Of a DNA stretch of 64,000 bases, positions 28,922 to 38,808 are shown one piece after another. The stretch covers positions 62,001-126,000 of the forward strand of contig NZ_SMFP01000002.1 in assembly GCF_004348975.1 (NCBI RefSeq), read 5' to 3'. The translations under genes were made by a program, and so were the position numbers. Each line of letters starts with the position of its first letter. Within the stretch, counting starts at the first letter, position 1. The notes under the pieces are model-generated. The model was not told the origin of the DNA and did no database searches. It worked only from the letters and a program-made list of their open reading frames with translations. This DNA is from Antarcticimicrobium sediminis (GTDB lineage Bacteria; Pseudomonadota; Alphaproteobacteria; Rhodobacterales; Rhodobacteraceae).

Positions 28922-29941
28922 ATGATGAACCTGAACCGCCGCAAGGCCCTCGCCCTGATCGGGGGCACCGCCGCCGCAACCGCCTTGGCCGCCCCGGCCA
29001 TCGCCGCAAATCGCAAGATCAAGGTGGGCGCGCTGCGCTTCACCTCGCATTCGGCCAACTTCATCGCCGTCGAGCGCGGCTATTTCGCCGATGCCGGTCT
29101 GGATGTGGAGCTGGTCTTTTTTCAGGCGGCGCAACCGATGGCCGTGGCGATTGCCAGCGGCGATATCGACTATGCGGTCACCGCCATCTCGGGCGGGTTG
29201 ATTTCGCTGGCACAAAAAGGCGCGGTCAAGGTGATCGGCGGGTCGCTGTCCGAGGAAGAGGGCATCGACGGCCAGCTGATCCTGGCGTCGGATGCCGCCT
29301 TCAAGTCCGGGGTCGACCATCCCTCCAAGCTGGGCGGCAAAAGCTTTGGCGTGACGCAGACCGGCTCTTCGTTCCACTATATGGGCTCGAAGGTGGCGCA
29401 GGCCGAAGGGATCGAGATGTCCTTCAAGCCGTTGCAAAAGGTCGGCGCGGTGATCGGGGCGCTCAAGTCGGGCCAGATCGACGCCTGGAGCATCGTGCCC
29501 CATATTGCCAAGCCGCTGGCCGGCTCGGGCGCGGTGCATATCATCGGCAAGATTCAGGATTATATCCCGAACTATCAGGTCACAACCGTCTTCACCTCGG
29601 CCAAGAACGCGGCGGAGGAACGGGCGATGACCGAAAGCTTTATTGCCGGGATGTCGCGGGGCGTTGAGGACTACAACAACGCGATGATCGAAAAGACCGG
29701 CGGCGAGGCCGGGATGAACGAGATGGTCGATCTGATCCACAAATACGTCTACACCGACCGTCCGCGCGAAAAGGCCGCGCCGTCAATCATCAACGGCACC
29801 ATGCGCCTGAATCCGAACGCCGCGCTCAACATCGCCTCGGTCAAGGATCAGCTCGACTGGTTCAAGGCCGGCGGGATGGTCGACGCCTCGATCACCATGG
29901 ATGTGCTGGTCGATCCCTCCTACGTCGAGACCATCGGCTGA
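28922..29941 (+). CDS. ABC transporter substrate-binding protein (NMT1/SsuA-like)
   Basis: A 339-residue periplasmic binding protein. Its N terminus NRRKALALIGGTAAATALAAPAIAA may be a Sec or Tat signal (NRRKAL). The mature part opens IKVGALRFTSHSANFIAVERGYF, the classic beginning of the NMT1/THI5-SsuA-TauA fold, followed by GLDVELVFFQ and VAIASGDIDYAV. GGAGGAG precedes the start. Substrates in the family include sulfonates, taurine, nitrate and pyrimidine precursors; this sequence does not tell which. It forms an importer with the next two genes. Confidence 0.88.
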   Translation: MMNLNRRKALALIGGTAAATALAAPAIAANRKIKVGALRFTSHSANFIAVERGYFADAGLDVELVFFQAAQPMAVAIASGDIDYAVTAISGGLISLAQKGAVKVIGGSLSEEEGIDGQLILASDAAFKSGVDHPSKLGGKSFGVTQTGSSFHYMGSKVAQAEGIEMSFKPLQKVGAVIGALKSGQIDAWSIVPHIAKPLAGSGAVHIIGKIQDYIPNYQVTTVFTSAKNAAEERAMTESFIAGMSRGVEDYNNAMIEKTGGEAGMNEMVDLIHKYVYTDRPREKAAPSIINGTMRLNPNAALNIASVKDQLDWFKAGGMVDASITMDVLVDPSYVETIG

Positions 29942-30004
29942 AGACTACCCATCTTCCGGGGCGCGGCGTGACCCGTGCCCCGGATCTGATTTTCGGAGAG
30001 TGAA

Positions 30005-30772
30005 ATGGATATCAGGCTGGAGTCGATCCACCATTCCTACAAGGAATTCGAGGTGCTGCGCGACATCACCCTGGATATCCCGAAAGGAAAGATTGTCTGT
30101 ATCGTCGGCCCCTCGGGCTGTGGGAAGTCCACCCTGCTGCGGTTGATCGGCGGGCTGGAAAAACCCGGGGCAGGCCGTGTGGTGCAGGTGGGCGCGCCGC
30201 CTGAAAACTGTCTCAACCCGCTGACCTATGTGTTTCAGGATTTCGCCCTGCTGCCTTGGCGTAGTGTGCGCGGCAATATCTCTCTGGTGCTGGAGGATCA
30301 CCGCATTCGCGGCGCCGAGGCGACCCGGATCATCGACGACGTGCTGGCGCGCACCAAGCTGACTGATTTCGCCGACGCGCTGCCAAAGCAGCTTTCGGGG
30401 GGCATGAAACAACGGGTGGCCATCGCCCGTGCCTTGGCGGTGAACCCGGCGGTGATGCTGATGGATGAACCGCTCTCGGCGCTCGACAGCCAGACGCGCG
30501 AGTTGTTGATGGACGATCTGGTCAGCCTCTGGTGCCGCCAGCCGTTTACGGCCGTCTATGTCACCCACAACCTGCACGAAGCGGTGCGGCTGGGGCATTC
30601 CATCGTCGTTCTGTCGCGCCGTCCGGGGCGTATCCGAGAAATCGTGGAGATCGACACCCCGCTGGAGGAGCGCCAGATGGGCGATACCGATCTTGACCTG
30701 AAACAGAAATACCTGTGGCAGTTGATGCGCGACGAGGCCCGCGCGGCGGATGCGGAGTTGCTCAATGTCTGA
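30005..30772 (+). CDS. ABC transporter ATP-binding protein (SsuB/TauB-like)
   Basis: A 255-residue ATPase. Walker A is GPSGCGKST, the Q loop YVFQDFALLPWRSV (with LPWRSV typical of SsuB/TauB/NrtD), the signature LSGGMKQRVAIARAL and Walker B VMLMDEPLSALD. GGAGAG precedes the start. It overlaps the permease gene by 8 bases. It energises uptake of the ligand captured by the preceding binding protein. Confidence 0.92.
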   Translation: MDIRLESIHHSYKEFEVLRDITLDIPKGKIVCIVGPSGCGKSTLLRLIGGLEKPGAGRVVQVGAPPENCLNPLTYVFQDFALLPWRSVRGNISLVLEDHRIRGAEATRIIDDVLARTKLTDFADALPKQLSGGMKQRVAIARALAVNPAVMLMDEPLSALDSQTRELLMDDLVSLWCRQPFTAVYVTHNLHEAVRLGHSIVVLSRRPGRIREIVEIDTPLEERQMGDTDLDLKQKYLWQLMRDEARAADAELLNV

Positions 30773-31592
30773 TGTTCCGCTGACCGCCCCCTCAACCGCC
30801 CCCGCACAGACCCAGACCATCGCTTTTCGCGGCGGCGGTTTTGCCCCGCATACCCACCGCTGGGTCGGGGTCGCCGTTTTCGTGGTGCTGATCCTGATCG
30901 CCGAATGGGGCACGCGGACGGGCTGGATCTCGGCGCTGACGCTGCCGCGCCCCTCGGATGTGTTCAAAACCTTTGGCGAATTGTACAGTTCGGGCCTGCT
31001 GTTCAAACATCTCGGCCCATCGCTGGCGCGGTTGGCGGTCGGGGCAACGCTCGGGGCCTGCGTCGGGGTCAGCGTTGGTGTTCTTATCGGGTTGTTCTCC
31101 TATATCCGCTCGGGGCTGGTGCCGCTGGTTGCGGCGCTGTTCCCGATCCCCAAGATCGCGCTGCTGCCGCTGTTCGTCATCTGGTTCGGCATTGGCGAGG
31201 GCTCGAAATACGCGCTGATCGCCTTTGGCACCTTCACCCCCACGGTGGTCGCCACCTATGCCGCCGTCGACAACGTGGACCGCACGCTGATCCGCATGGG
31301 GCAAAGCTTTGGCCTGTCGTGGTGGTCGATCGTGCGCAAGATCGTGCTGCCCGGCGCGATGCCCGGCATCCTGTCGGGGCTGCGCATCAGCCTCGCCATC
31401 GCCATCATCCTGCTGGTCGCGGCCGAGATGCTGGGCGCGGAATATGGCATCGGCGCCTATATCCTGCAGGCCGGGTCGCTGTATGATCTTGAACGTCTGT
31501 TTGCCGGGGTGGTGATCCTGTCTTTGCTGGGGGTGCTGGTCAGCGCCATCATCGCTATGATCGAACGTCGCGTGTTGGGCTGGCGCACCTGA
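30765..31592 (+). CDS. ABC transporter permease (SsuC/TauC-like)
   Basis: A 275-residue inner-membrane permease. ATG 30765 lies within the end of the ATPase gene. About six hydrophobic helices are seen. The cytoplasmic EAA-type loop is AAVDNVDRTLIRMGQSFGLS, followed by VLPGAMPGILSGLRISLAIA, both characteristic of the SsuC/TauC/NrtB group. The N-terminal 35 residues are polar and Pro/Thr-rich. A GC-rich hairpin 13 bases after the stop probably ends the operon. Confidence 0.92.
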   Translation: MSDVPLTAPSTAPAQTQTIAFRGGGFAPHTHRWVGVAVFVVLILIAEWGTRTGWISALTLPRPSDVFKTFGELYSSGLLFKHLGPSLARLAVGATLGACVGVSVGVLIGLFSYIRSGLVPLVAALFPIPKIALLPLFVIWFGIGEGSKYALIAFGTFTPTVVATYAAVDNVDRTLIRMGQSFGLSWWSIVRKIVLPGAMPGILSGLRISLAIAIILLVAAEMLGAEYGIGAYILQAGSLYDLERLFAGVVILSLLGVLVSAIIAMIERRVLGWRT

Positions 31593-31604
31593 GCCTGAGC
31601 GTTT

Positions 31605-31632
31605 GCGCCGCCCCTGTCTTCGGTGGCGGCGC
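31605..31632 (+). terminator. hairpin after the SsuABC-type operon
   Basis: An 8-bp perfect stem (GCGCCGCC with GGCGGCGC) and a 12-base loop begin 13 bases after the permease stop. No T tract follows, so termination may be partial or Rho-assisted. Confidence 0.55.
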
Positions 31633-31750
31633 GGGCCCGGCCTGATCCCCTGAGACCAAGAGAGGTTTTGTCTCCCGCTCCGCGCTCTGATAGGTCTGCG
31701 GCGTGCCCCGTGCCCAAGGTGCGGCGGCCCCGGCGAAGATGCGAGGCGAC

Positions 31751-32245
31751 ATGAGCCATCCTGACAAGCGCGATATCGAGATCCTCAAGGTGCTTTCCGG
31801 TGAGGGGCGTATCACCAAGGCGGCCTTGGCCGAGCGGGTGGGCCTGTCGCCAACCCCCTGTTGGAACCGGCAGCGAAAGCTTGAGAAATCCGGCGTAATC
31901 GAAAGCTATAACGCGCGGATAAACCTTAAAAAACTGGCGCCGCACGTCACCGTTTTCGTCGCTGCCGAACTGGCCGACCACACCGCCGCGAGTTTCCGCG
32001 CCTTCGAGGCTTCGATGGCCGATTATGACGAGGTTGTCTCCTGCTGGGCGCTGGGGGGGGGCTATGATTACCTGCTCCAGATCGTGACCCGCGACATCAA
32101 CGCCTATCAGCGGCTGATCGACGAGATGTTAGAGGCGCGCATCGGGCTGGCGCGCTATTTCACCTATGTTGTGACCAAGCCGGTGAAAACCGGCGGCGCG
32201 CCACCGCTCGACCTGCTGGTGCGAAAAGAGGATTCCCCGTCCTGA
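31751..32245 (+). CDS. Lrp/AsnC-family transcriptional regulator
   Basis: A 164-residue regulator. ATG 31751 is preferred over 31739 because GAGG lies 5 bases before it. The helix-turn-helix reads LSGEGRITKAALAERVGLSP, with TPCWNRQRKLEKSGVI, and is followed by a RAM (ligand/oligomer) domain with ALGGGYDYLLQIVTRDI. It lies 116 bases upstream of the dehydrogenase and aminotransferase genes. It is likely to regulate them, because the trio Lrp-semialdehyde dehydrogenase-aminotransferase recurs in amino-compound catabolic clusters such as ectoine degradation. Confidence 0.9.
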   Translation: MSHPDKRDIEILKVLSGEGRITKAALAERVGLSPTPCWNRQRKLEKSGVIESYNARINLKKLAPHVTVFVAAELADHTAASFRAFEASMADYDEVVSCWALGGGYDYLLQIVTRDINAYQRLIDEMLEARIGLARYFTYVVTKPVKTGGAPPLDLLVRKEDSPS

Positions 32246-32361
32246 TCGGGGGGAGCGAGAGGATTCCTCTCCTGCGGGTCGCAAGTTCGGTCCTTTCTGC
32301 CGCCGTTCCCATGTCAGTCTGACCCAAGACACAGGGGGACGGCAGCAAGGGGGCGACTGAC

Positions 32362-33837
32362 ATGTCCGAAACGGCACTCTCGGCGCGCAGGGATATTACC
32401 GACAAACGGCTGTTGCGCAGCTTTTCCTATATCGACGGCAAGTGGTGCGCCGCGACCTCTGGTGCCACCTTTGAGGTGAGCGATCCGGCCAGCGGCGATT
32501 TCCTTGCCGATGTGGCCAGCCTGTCGGCCGAGGAAAGCGCGGCGGCGGTCGATGCCGCCCAAGCCGCCTTTGCCGGTTGGGCCGGTCTGCTGCCGCAGGA
32601 GCGTTCCGCCATCTTGCGCCGCTGGTTCGATCTGATGATCGAGCATCGCGAGGATCTGGCCCGCATCATGGTGCTGGAACAGGGCAAGCCGCTCACCGAG
32701 GCGCGCGGTGAGATCGACTATGCAGCCGCCTTTGTCGAATATTACGCGGAAGAGGCCAAACGCCCGAATATCGAGGGGGTCACCAGCCATCTGCCCGATG
32801 CCGAGGTCGAACTCTGGCTGGAGCCGGTGGGCGTTGTCGCGCTGATCACGCCGTGGAATTTTCCCGCCGCCATGCTGACGCGCAAGGCCGCTGCCGCGCT
32901 GGCTGCCGGGTGCACCGTGGTGGCGCATCCCGCGTCCGAGACGCCGCTGTCAGCCCTCGCGCTAGCCGAGCTTGCCGAACGCGCCGGAATGCCTGCGGGT
33001 GTGTTCAATGTGGTGACCGGGCGCGCCAGCACCGTGGTGCCGCCCTGGACCTCCAGCGCGCAGGTGCGGGCGTTGTCCTTCACCGGCTCGACCGAGGTGG
33101 GGCGCATCCTGTATCGCGACAGCGCGGCGAGCATCAAGAAACTGGTGTTGGAATTGGGCGGGCACGCGCCGGTGATCGTGTTCAAGGGTGCCGATCTGGA
33201 CGCGGCGGTGGCCGAGACGCTCAAGGCGAAATTCGCCACCTCGGGGCAGGATTGTCTGGGCGCCAACCGGATCTATGTGGAGCGTCCGATCTACGCCGAA
33301 TTCTGTACCAAGTTCACCGAGGCCACCCGCGCTCTGCGCGTGGGGCGCGGCATGGACGACCCCGATATCGGCCCGCTGATGAACGAAAACGCAGTTCTCA
33401 AGCAGGAAGCGCATGTGGCCGATGCGCTGGATAAGGGCGCGACGCTGGCCTGTGGTGGCAAGCGCCATGCACTGGGGCCGCTGTTCTATCAGCCCACGGT
33501 GCTGACCGATGTACCCGACACCGCCCTGATCATGCGCGAAGAGACCTTTGGTCCGGTCGCCCCCATCACCGCCTTTGACAGCGAAGAGGAGGTGATCGCG
33601 CGCGCCAATGCCACCGAATACGGGCTGGTCGCCTATGTCCATTCGCTGGACCCGCGCCGGATCTACCGGGTCAGCCGGGCGCTGAATTTCGGCATGGTGG
33701 CGGTCAACCGCACCAAGGTGACCGGCGCGCCGATCCCGTTTGGCGGCACCAAGCAATCGGGGCTGGGCCGCGAGGGGGCGCGGCTGGGCATGCAGGAATT
33801 CATGGAACTCAAATACGTCTGCCGCGACTGGGGCTGA
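32362..33837 (+). CDS. NAD(P)-dependent succinate-semialdehyde dehydrogenase-like ALDH
   Basis: A 491-residue aldehyde dehydrogenase. The catalytic Cys is in TSGQDCLGANR, the general-base Glu in LELGGHAPVIVF, and the cofactor loop FTGSTEVGR is present. PWNFPAAMLTRKAAAALAAG is typical of GabD-type enzymes. EETFGPVAPI closes the active site. It would oxidise a short semialdehyde (succinate or aspartate semialdehyde) to the acid. It forms a pair with the aminotransferase 42 bases downstream, which would supply the semialdehyde. The exact substrate is not determinable here. Confidence 0.9.
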   Translation: MSETALSARRDITDKRLLRSFSYIDGKWCAATSGATFEVSDPASGDFLADVASLSAEESAAAVDAAQAAFAGWAGLLPQERSAILRRWFDLMIEHREDLARIMVLEQGKPLTEARGEIDYAAAFVEYYAEEAKRPNIEGVTSHLPDAEVELWLEPVGVVALITPWNFPAAMLTRKAAAALAAGCTVVAHPASETPLSALALAELAERAGMPAGVFNVVTGRASTVVPPWTSSAQVRALSFTGSTEVGRILYRDSAASIKKLVLELGGHAPVIVFKGADLDAAVAETLKAKFATSGQDCLGANRIYVERPIYAEFCTKFTEATRALRVGRGMDDPDIGPLMNENAVLKQEAHVADALDKGATLACGGKRHALGPLFYQPTVLTDVPDTALIMREETFGPVAPITAFDSEEEVIARANATEYGLVAYVHSLDPRRIYRVSRALNFGMVAVNRTKVTGAPIPFGGTKQSGLGREGARLGMQEFMELKYVCRDWG

Positions 33838-33879
33838 GCCTGACTGCGCGGCGCACCGAAATCGAAGAAAGGGAACGAC

Positions 33880-35250
33880 ATGCTGAAGAACGACCAACTG
33901 GAACAGTGGGACCGCGACAATTTTTTCCACCCCTCCACCCATCTGGCCGAGTTCGCCCGGGGCAACCTGCCGCAACGGGTGATCACCGGCGGTTCGGGCT
34001 GTCATATCGAGGACCGCGAGGGCAACCGGCTGCTGGATGCCTTTGCCGGGCTGTATTGCGTCAACGTCGGCTATGGTCGCCAAGAGATCGCCGAGGCGAT
34101 CGCGGATCAGGCGCGCGAACTGGCCTATTATCACGCCTATGTCGGCCACGGGACCGAGGCCAGCATCACGCTGGCCAAGATGGTGCTGGACCGCGCGCCA
34201 GACCATATGAGCAAGGTCTATTTCGGCCAGTCCGGCTCGGACGCGAACGAGACCAATATCAAGCTGGTCTGGTACTATAACAACATCGTAGGGCGGCCTG
34301 AGAAGAAGAAGATCATCAGCCGTTGGCGCGGCTATCACGGCTCGGGGCTGATGACCGGCTCGCTTACCGGGTTGGAGGCGTTTCAGAAGAAATTTGACCT
34401 GCCGCTTGATCGGGTGATCCATACCGACGCGCCGTATTATTTCCGCCGCGAGACCCTTGATCAGACCGAGGAACAGTTCACCGCCCAATGCGTGGCCAGT
34501 CTTGAGGCGCTGATCGAACAGGAGGGGGCCGATACCATCGCTGCCTTTATCGGGGAACCGGCGCTGGGCACTGGCGGGCTGGTGCCGCCACCCGCAGGCT
34601 ATTGGCCTGCGATTCAGGCAGTGCTGGATCGCCACGACATCCTGCTGATCGCCGATGAGGTGGTGACCGGCTTCGGGCGTCTGGGCACCATGTTCGGGTC
34701 CGAGCACTATGGCCTCAAGCCCGACATCATCACCATCGCCAAGGGGCTGACCAGCGCCTATGCGCCGCTGTCCGGCTCGATCGTGTCGGACAAGGTCTGG
34801 GCGGTGCTGGAGCAGGGCACCGACGAAAACGGCCCGATCGGTCATGGCTGGACCTATTCGGCGCATCCGATCGGGGCGGCGGCCGGGGTGGCCAACCTCA
34901 AGCTGATCGATGATCTGAATCTGGTGCAGAACGCGGGCGAGATGGGGGCGTACCTCAAGCGGACATTGACTGAGGCGTTGGGCGATCACGCTCATGTCGG
35001 TGACATACGCGGCGAGGGGCTGCTCTGCGCGGTGGAGTTCGTTCAGGATCGCGATAGCCGCACATTCTTCGACGCTGGCGACAAGGTGGGGCCGACCGTT
35101 GCCGCCAAGCTGCTGGATGAGGGGGTGATTGGCCGCGCCATGCCGCAGGGCGATATCATCGGGTTCGCACCGCCGTTCTGCTTGACGAAAGATGAGGCCG
35201 ACGAAGTTGTCGGCAAGCTGGTCAAGGCGGTGGCTGCCGCCGGGCTCTGA
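33880..35250 (+). CDS. class III PLP-dependent aminotransferase
   Basis: A 456-residue omega-type aminotransferase. The Schiff-base lysine is in [17 protein letters not shown], and the preceding [15 protein letters not shown] holds the PLP-binding Asp. The phosphate-binding region is [34 protein letters not shown] near the N terminus is a strong family feature. The sequence resembles the Atf/DoeD aminotransferase of ectoine degradation clusters, but related enzymes use other diamines or beta-amino acids. It follows the ALDH in the same operon. A hairpin terminator lies 16 bases after the stop. Confidence 0.9.
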   Translation: MLKNDQLEQWDRDNFFHPSTHLAEFARGNLPQRVITGGSGCHIEDREGNRLLDAFAGLYCVNVGYGRQEIAEAIADQARELAYYHAYVGHGTEASITLAKMVLDRAPDHMSKVYFGQSGSDANETNIKLVWYYNNIVGRPEKKKIISRWRGYHGSGLMTGSLTGLEAFQKKFDLPLDRVIHTDAPYYFRRETLDQTEEQFTAQCVASLEALIEQEGADTIAAFIGEPALGTGGLVPPPAGYWPAIQAVLDRHDILLIADEVVTGFGRLGTMFGSEHYGLKPDIITIAKGLTSAYAPLSGSIVSDKVWAVLEQGTDENGPIGHGWTYSAHPIGAAAGVANLKLIDDLNLVQNAGEMGAYLKRTLTEALGDHAHVGDIRGEGLLCAVEFVQDRDSRTFFDAGDKVGPTVAAKLLDEGVIGRAMPQGDIIGFAPPFCLTKDEADEVVGKLVKAVAAAGL

Positions 35251-35266
35251 GCGGAGCGGATCGGAC

Positions 35267-35288
35267 TGGGCCGCACCCGTGCGGCCCA
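35267..35288 (+). terminator. intrinsic terminator after the aminotransferase gene
   Basis: A 10-bp perfect inverted repeat (TGGGCCGCAC with its complement, CC between) lies 16 bases after the stop, followed by TTTCCGTTT. Confidence 0.75.
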
Positions 35289-35397
35289 TTTCCGTTTGGC
35301 GGGACTTGTTCAGGTTTTGGGGGAACAGGTTTCGCTATGCTGCGGAAATCGTTTCCCTTTTTGGGTTCGACACCGGCTTTCCCTTTTGGAGCCTGAC

Positions 35398-35427
35398 AGG
35401 TTGTTTCTGCGGGGGTAAAAACAACCT
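35398..35427 (+). other. leader stem-loop upstream of the small lipoprotein
   Basis: A 9-bp perfect stem (AGGTTGTTT with AAACAACCT) and a 12-base loop lie 60 bases before the lipoprotein start, in a comparatively AT-rich leader. Just upstream are two similar blocks, GTTTCCCTTTTTGG and CTTTCCCTTTTGG. It may be an RNA leader structure or an operator; no known riboswitch class is recognised. Confidence 0.4.
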
Positions 35428-35487
35428 TTGTCGTTTCAGCCAAAATCCGACACAATGCGCGCAACCTATTTTGAAAGGTCCGGGGAC

Positions 35488-35709
35488 ATGAAAACTGGCT
35501 TTGTACTGATCGTTTTGTCTGTTGTCGTCGCAGGGTGCGGCGGCCAGCGCTATGCCGAAGGGTGGTATCAGCGCAAGGCGCAATGCTCCAACGGCGATTT
35601 CACCGCCTGTTCCGAGATTGGCCATCAGGCCCGCGCCGCACAGGGCGGCACCACGCAGGAGCGCGCGCCTGCGTTCCAAGGGCCGCTGTCGGAGCCGATC
35701 ATCGACTGA
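35488..35709 (+). CDS. small predicted lipoprotein
   Basis: A 73-residue protein with a type II signal peptide: MKTGFVLIVLSVVVAGCGG, lipobox VVAGC, so Cys17 would be lipidated after cleavage. The mature domain of about 57 residues has two further Cys (KAQCSNGDFTACSEIG), possibly a disulphide. Start ATG 35488 is preceded by GGGGA. It is alone on the plus strand between the aminotransferase operon and convergent metG. I do not recognise a family; the spacing of AQCSNGDFTACSEIGH is reminiscent of Sel1-like or entericidin-size lipoproteins but too short to classify. Confidence 0.78.
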   Translation: MKTGFVLIVLSVVVAGCGGQRYAEGWYQRKAQCSNGDFTACSEIGHQARAAQGGTTQERAPAFQGPLSEPIID

Positions 35710-35740
35710 TCCCGTTTTGAACGACAGGACGACATGGAAA

Positions 35741-35764
35741 AGGGGCGCGCCGTGGCACGCCCCT
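35741..35764. terminator. bidirectional terminator between lipoprotein gene and metG
   Basis: AGGGGCG and CGCCCCT pair across a 10-base loop between the convergent genes. AAAA precedes it on the plus strand, giving a U tract for the leftward metG transcript. Confidence 0.75.
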
Positions 35765-35792
35765 GCTTGTCGTTGCTCTGTGCCGGTGCGCC

Positions 35793-37505
35793 TTAGCTGC
35801 GGACCCCGGCAAAGCGGGTCTGCCAATCGTCGCGCTCGTCATCGGTGATCTTGCGAAACAGGTTGTCGGGCACGGTAAAGGTATGGCCTTCGGGCAGCGC
35901 CGAGAGCGCCTCGGAAACATCACCGGGCCAGGTCGCGTCCTGCGCGCCCATCGCCTCCAGCATCTGACTGGCGGCTGCGGGGATGAAGGGCATCGAGAGC
36001 ACCGCGTAAAGCCGGATCAGGTTCAGCCCCAGCCGCACCTGCGCCGCGGCGCGCTCCGGGTTTTCCTTGAAGGTGGCCCAAGGCGCGGCGGATTGCAGGT
36101 ATTCGTTGCCCGCCACCCAGATCGCCCGCAGCTCCTGCGCCGATTTGCGGACCTCGACCGCCTCCATATGCCCCTCATAGGCTCGGATGCGGTCGGTCAA
36201 TTCCGTGATCAGCGCCTGTTCCTGTTCACCGTATGCGCCCCCCTCGGGCACCGCTTCGCTGAATTTGGAGCGGCAGAACTTGGTGATGCGGCTGACGAAA
36301 TTGCCCAGAACATCGGCCAGATCCTTGTTTGCCGAGACCTGGAAGTTTTCCCACGTAAACTCGGCATCCGAGCTTTCGGGCGCATGGCTTAGCAACCACC
36401 AGCGCCAATAGTCCGCCGGCAGGATTTCCAGCGCCTGATCCATGAACACCCCGCGCCCGCGCGAGGTCGAGAACTGGCCGCCATCATAGTTCAGATAGTT
36501 GAACGACTTGATGTAATCGACCAACTTCCACGGCTCCCCGCTGCCAAGGATCGTGGCAGGGAAGCTGAGGGTGTGGAACGGCACGTTATCCTTGCCCATG
36601 AACTGGGTATAGGTCACGTCCTCGGCGCCCTTGTCGGAGCGCCACCAGCGCTCCCAATCCGTGCCCTTGCCGGCATCGACCCATTCCATGGCGCAGGCGA
36701 TATATTCGATCGGCGCGTCGAACCAGACATAGAAGACCTTGCCGTCCATGCCGCTCCACGGGGCGCCGTCGAACTGCGCCGGGACGCCCCAGTTCAGATC
36801 GCGGGTGATGCCGCGATCCTGTAGCCCGTCGCCGTCGGTCAGCCATTTCTTGGCGATCGAGGTGGTCAGAACCGGCCAGCCTTCGCGGGTGTCGATCCAT
36901 GTCTCAAGCTGTTCGCGCATCTTGGATTGCAGCAGATACAGGTGCTTGGTTTCGCGCATTTCCAGATCGGTGGCGCCAGAGATGGTGGAATGCGGGTTGA
37001 TCAGGTCGACCGGGTCAAGCTGCTTGGTGCAGTTGTCGCATTGATCGCCCCGCGCGCTTTCAAAGCCGCAATTGGGGCAGGTGCCCTCGATATAGCGGTC
37101 CGGCAGATACCGCCCGTCGGTCGGCGAATACATCTGGGTCTCAGAGCGCTCTTCGATCAGGCCGTTTTCATACAGCTTCACGGCAAAATGCTGGGTCAGC
37201 TTCTGATTGTGCGCGCTGGAGGAGCGCCCGAAATGATCGAAGCTGAGCTCGAAGCGGCGGGCGATATCGGCCTGCACCTCGTGCATCTCGGCGCAATATT
37301 CGGCGACCGGCTTGCCGGCCTTTGCGGCGGCCAGTTCCGCGGGCGTGCCGTGCTCGTCGGTGGCGCAAATAAACATCACCTCGTTGCCACGACCGCGCTG
37401 GTAGCGGGCATAAAGATCGGCGGGCAATTGCGAGCCCACCAGATTGCCCAGATGCTTGATCCCGTTGATATAAGGGATTGCCGAGGTGATGAGTGTCCGT
37501 GCCAT
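35793..37505 (-). CDS. metG: methionyl-tRNA synthetase
   Basis: A 570-residue class I synthetase charging tRNA-Met. The N-terminal catalytic site begins [20 protein letters not shown], with HLGN as the HIGH motif. A zinc-knuckle insert has CPNCGFE and CDNC. The second signature, usually KFSKS, reads QFSTS here (36462-36476), so the usual second lysine is Thr. The anticodon-binding helical domain follows, with no C-terminal tRNA-binding extension, which explains the length below the ~680 of E. coli MetRS. It is on the minus strand, 55 bases after the MFS gene. Confidence 0.95.
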   Translation of the reverse strand: MARTLITSAIPYINGIKHLGNLVGSQLPADLYARYQRGRGNEVMFICATDEHGTPAELAAAKAGKPVAEYCAEMHEVQADIARRFELSFDHFGRSSSAHNQKLTQHFAVKLYENGLIEERSETQMYSPTDGRYLPDRYIEGTCPNCGFESARGDQCDNCTKQLDPVDLINPHSTISGATDLEMRETKHLYLLQSKMREQLETWIDTREGWPVLTTSIAKKWLTDGDGLQDRGITRDLNWGVPAQFDGAPWSGMDGKVFYVWFDAPIEYIACAMEWVDAGKGTDWERWWRSDKGAEDVTYTQFMGKDNVPFHTLSFPATILGSGEPWKLVDYIKSFNYLNYDGGQFSTSRGRGVFMDQALEILPADYWRWWLLSHAPESSDAEFTWENFQVSANKDLADVLGNFVSRITKFCRSKFSEAVPEGGAYGEQEQALITELTDRIRAYEGHMEAVEVRKSAQELRAIWVAGNEYLQSAAPWATFKENPERAAAQVRLGLNLIRLYAVLSMPFIPAAASQMLEAMGAQDATWPGDVSEALSALPEGHTFTVPDNLFRKITDDERDDWQTRFAGVRS

Positions 37506-37560
37506 ATCGTCCGTCGCCTTCCTGACTGCGCGGCGTGTGTAGCGCAGCCACGGCGGGCCG

Positions 37561-38808
37561 TCACCCCCTGTCGTTGGGGGGGACGTCGCGGGTCTTGTCG
37601 CGCTGGCGTCCGGTCAGCCGCCCGATCAGGAACGAGGTGCGCGGGCTGTAGACATAGGGGGTCTTCTGTGGCGCCGGGCGTGCCCGCATGCGCCACAGGC
37701 CAAAGCCCACCAGCAGCAGATGCGCGAAAGAGATCAGCGCGAACATCGCCGCCGGTCCATAGGCGTGGATCAGCAGCGAGGAGACATAGGGCGCGGCAAT
37801 GGCGCCAAGCGCGAAATGGAACATCAACGCCGCCGAGAGTTCCACCCGCTCGCTGGTATCGGTGAAATCATGGGCATGGGCCGCCGAGACCGAATAGATC
37901 GGAAAACTCATCACCCCGAACAGGAAGGCCGCCCCCATCACCCCCCAAGTGCCGCTGTTCTCGGCCAGAATGGTGATGCCCGAGGCCCCGATGGTCGCCG
38001 CCGACAGGCAGATCAGCACCCAGCGGCGGTCGAACTTGTCCGCCAGCCAGCCCGCCGGGTATTGCGCCAGCGCGCCGCCCAGAACAAAGGCGGCAAGGAA
38101 GGTGGCGATCTGATCCGTGCTCAGCCCCACTTCGCGGCCATAGACCGGCCCGACCATGCGGAAGCTGGAGGAGGACAGCGCCGCGACCAGAACACCGGCG
38201 ACGGCGAGCGGCGAGCGTTGGAGCGGCAGCATCGGGCGCAGCCGGGGTGCGGCGGGGGTTTCGGGCTGCGAGGCGCGCGACAGGGTCAGCGGCAACAGCG
38301 CGGCGCAGCACAGGATCGCCAGCAGATTGTACGAGACATAGCTGGCGGGCTCCAGCACGCCGATCAACAGCTGCGCCACCAGCGAGCCGGTCATATCGAC
38401 CACCCGATAGATCGCGATGGTCCGCCCGCGCGAGGCATTGGTGACCTTGGCCTGCAGCCAAGCCTCGACGATGGTATAACAGCCGGCGATGCACAGCCCG
38501 GTCGCCATCCGCATGATCGCCCAAGCGGTCGGGTTGACCACCAGCATATGCGCCAGCAGCCCGATCGCGCCGGCGGCGGTAAAGGCGGCGAAGGCGCGCG
38601 AGTGGCCGACAGTGCCCATCAGCCGTGGTGCCCACCAGCAGCCGATGAAGAAACCGAGGAAATGCGACGAGCCCAACAGGCCGATCTGCGCGGTGCTAAA
38701 TCCCAGCGCCATCCCCGACAGCGCGTCCAGCGGGCTGACCCCGCCCGAGGACAGTTGCAGCAGAAGGACGGAGAGGAACAGGGCGGAGAAGGAGATGATC
38801 AGGCGCAT
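37561..38808 (-). CDS. MFS transporter
   Basis: A 415-residue membrane protein with about twelve helices. ATG 38808 gives [20 protein letters not shown] as first helix. Conserved MFS loops are visible: [19 protein letters not shown] in the first half and [14 protein letters not shown] in the second. It resembles the YcaD-like group of bacterial MFS permeases. The substrate is unknown and no neighbour points to one. The C-terminal ~40 residues are cytoplasmic and basic. Confidence 0.88.
   Translation of the reverse strand: MRLIISFSALFLSVLLLQLSSGGVSPLDALSGMALGFSTAQIGLLGSSHFLGFFIGCWWAPRLMGTVGHSRAFAAFTAAGAIGLLAHMLVVNPTAWAIMRMATGLCIAGCYTIVEAWLQAKVTNASRGRTIAIYRVVDMTGSLVAQLLIGVLEPASYVSYNLLAILCCAALLPLTLSRASQPETPAAPRLRPMLPLQRSPLAVAGVLVAALSSSSFRMVGPVYGREVGLSTDQIATFLAAFVLGGALAQYPAGWLADKFDRRWVLICLSAATIGASGITILAENSGTWGVMGAAFLFGVMSFPIYSVSAAHAHDFTDTSERVELSAALMFHFALGAIAAPYVSSLLIHAYGPAAMFALISFAHLLLVGFGLWRMRARPAPQKTPYVYSPRTSFLIGRLTGRQRDKTRDVPPNDRG

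Noticed and set aside
32962-35289. A 775-codon minus-strand open frame opposite the ALDH and aminotransferase genes
   Set aside because: It is the complement of two well-conserved enzymes, with no recognisable family or signal.
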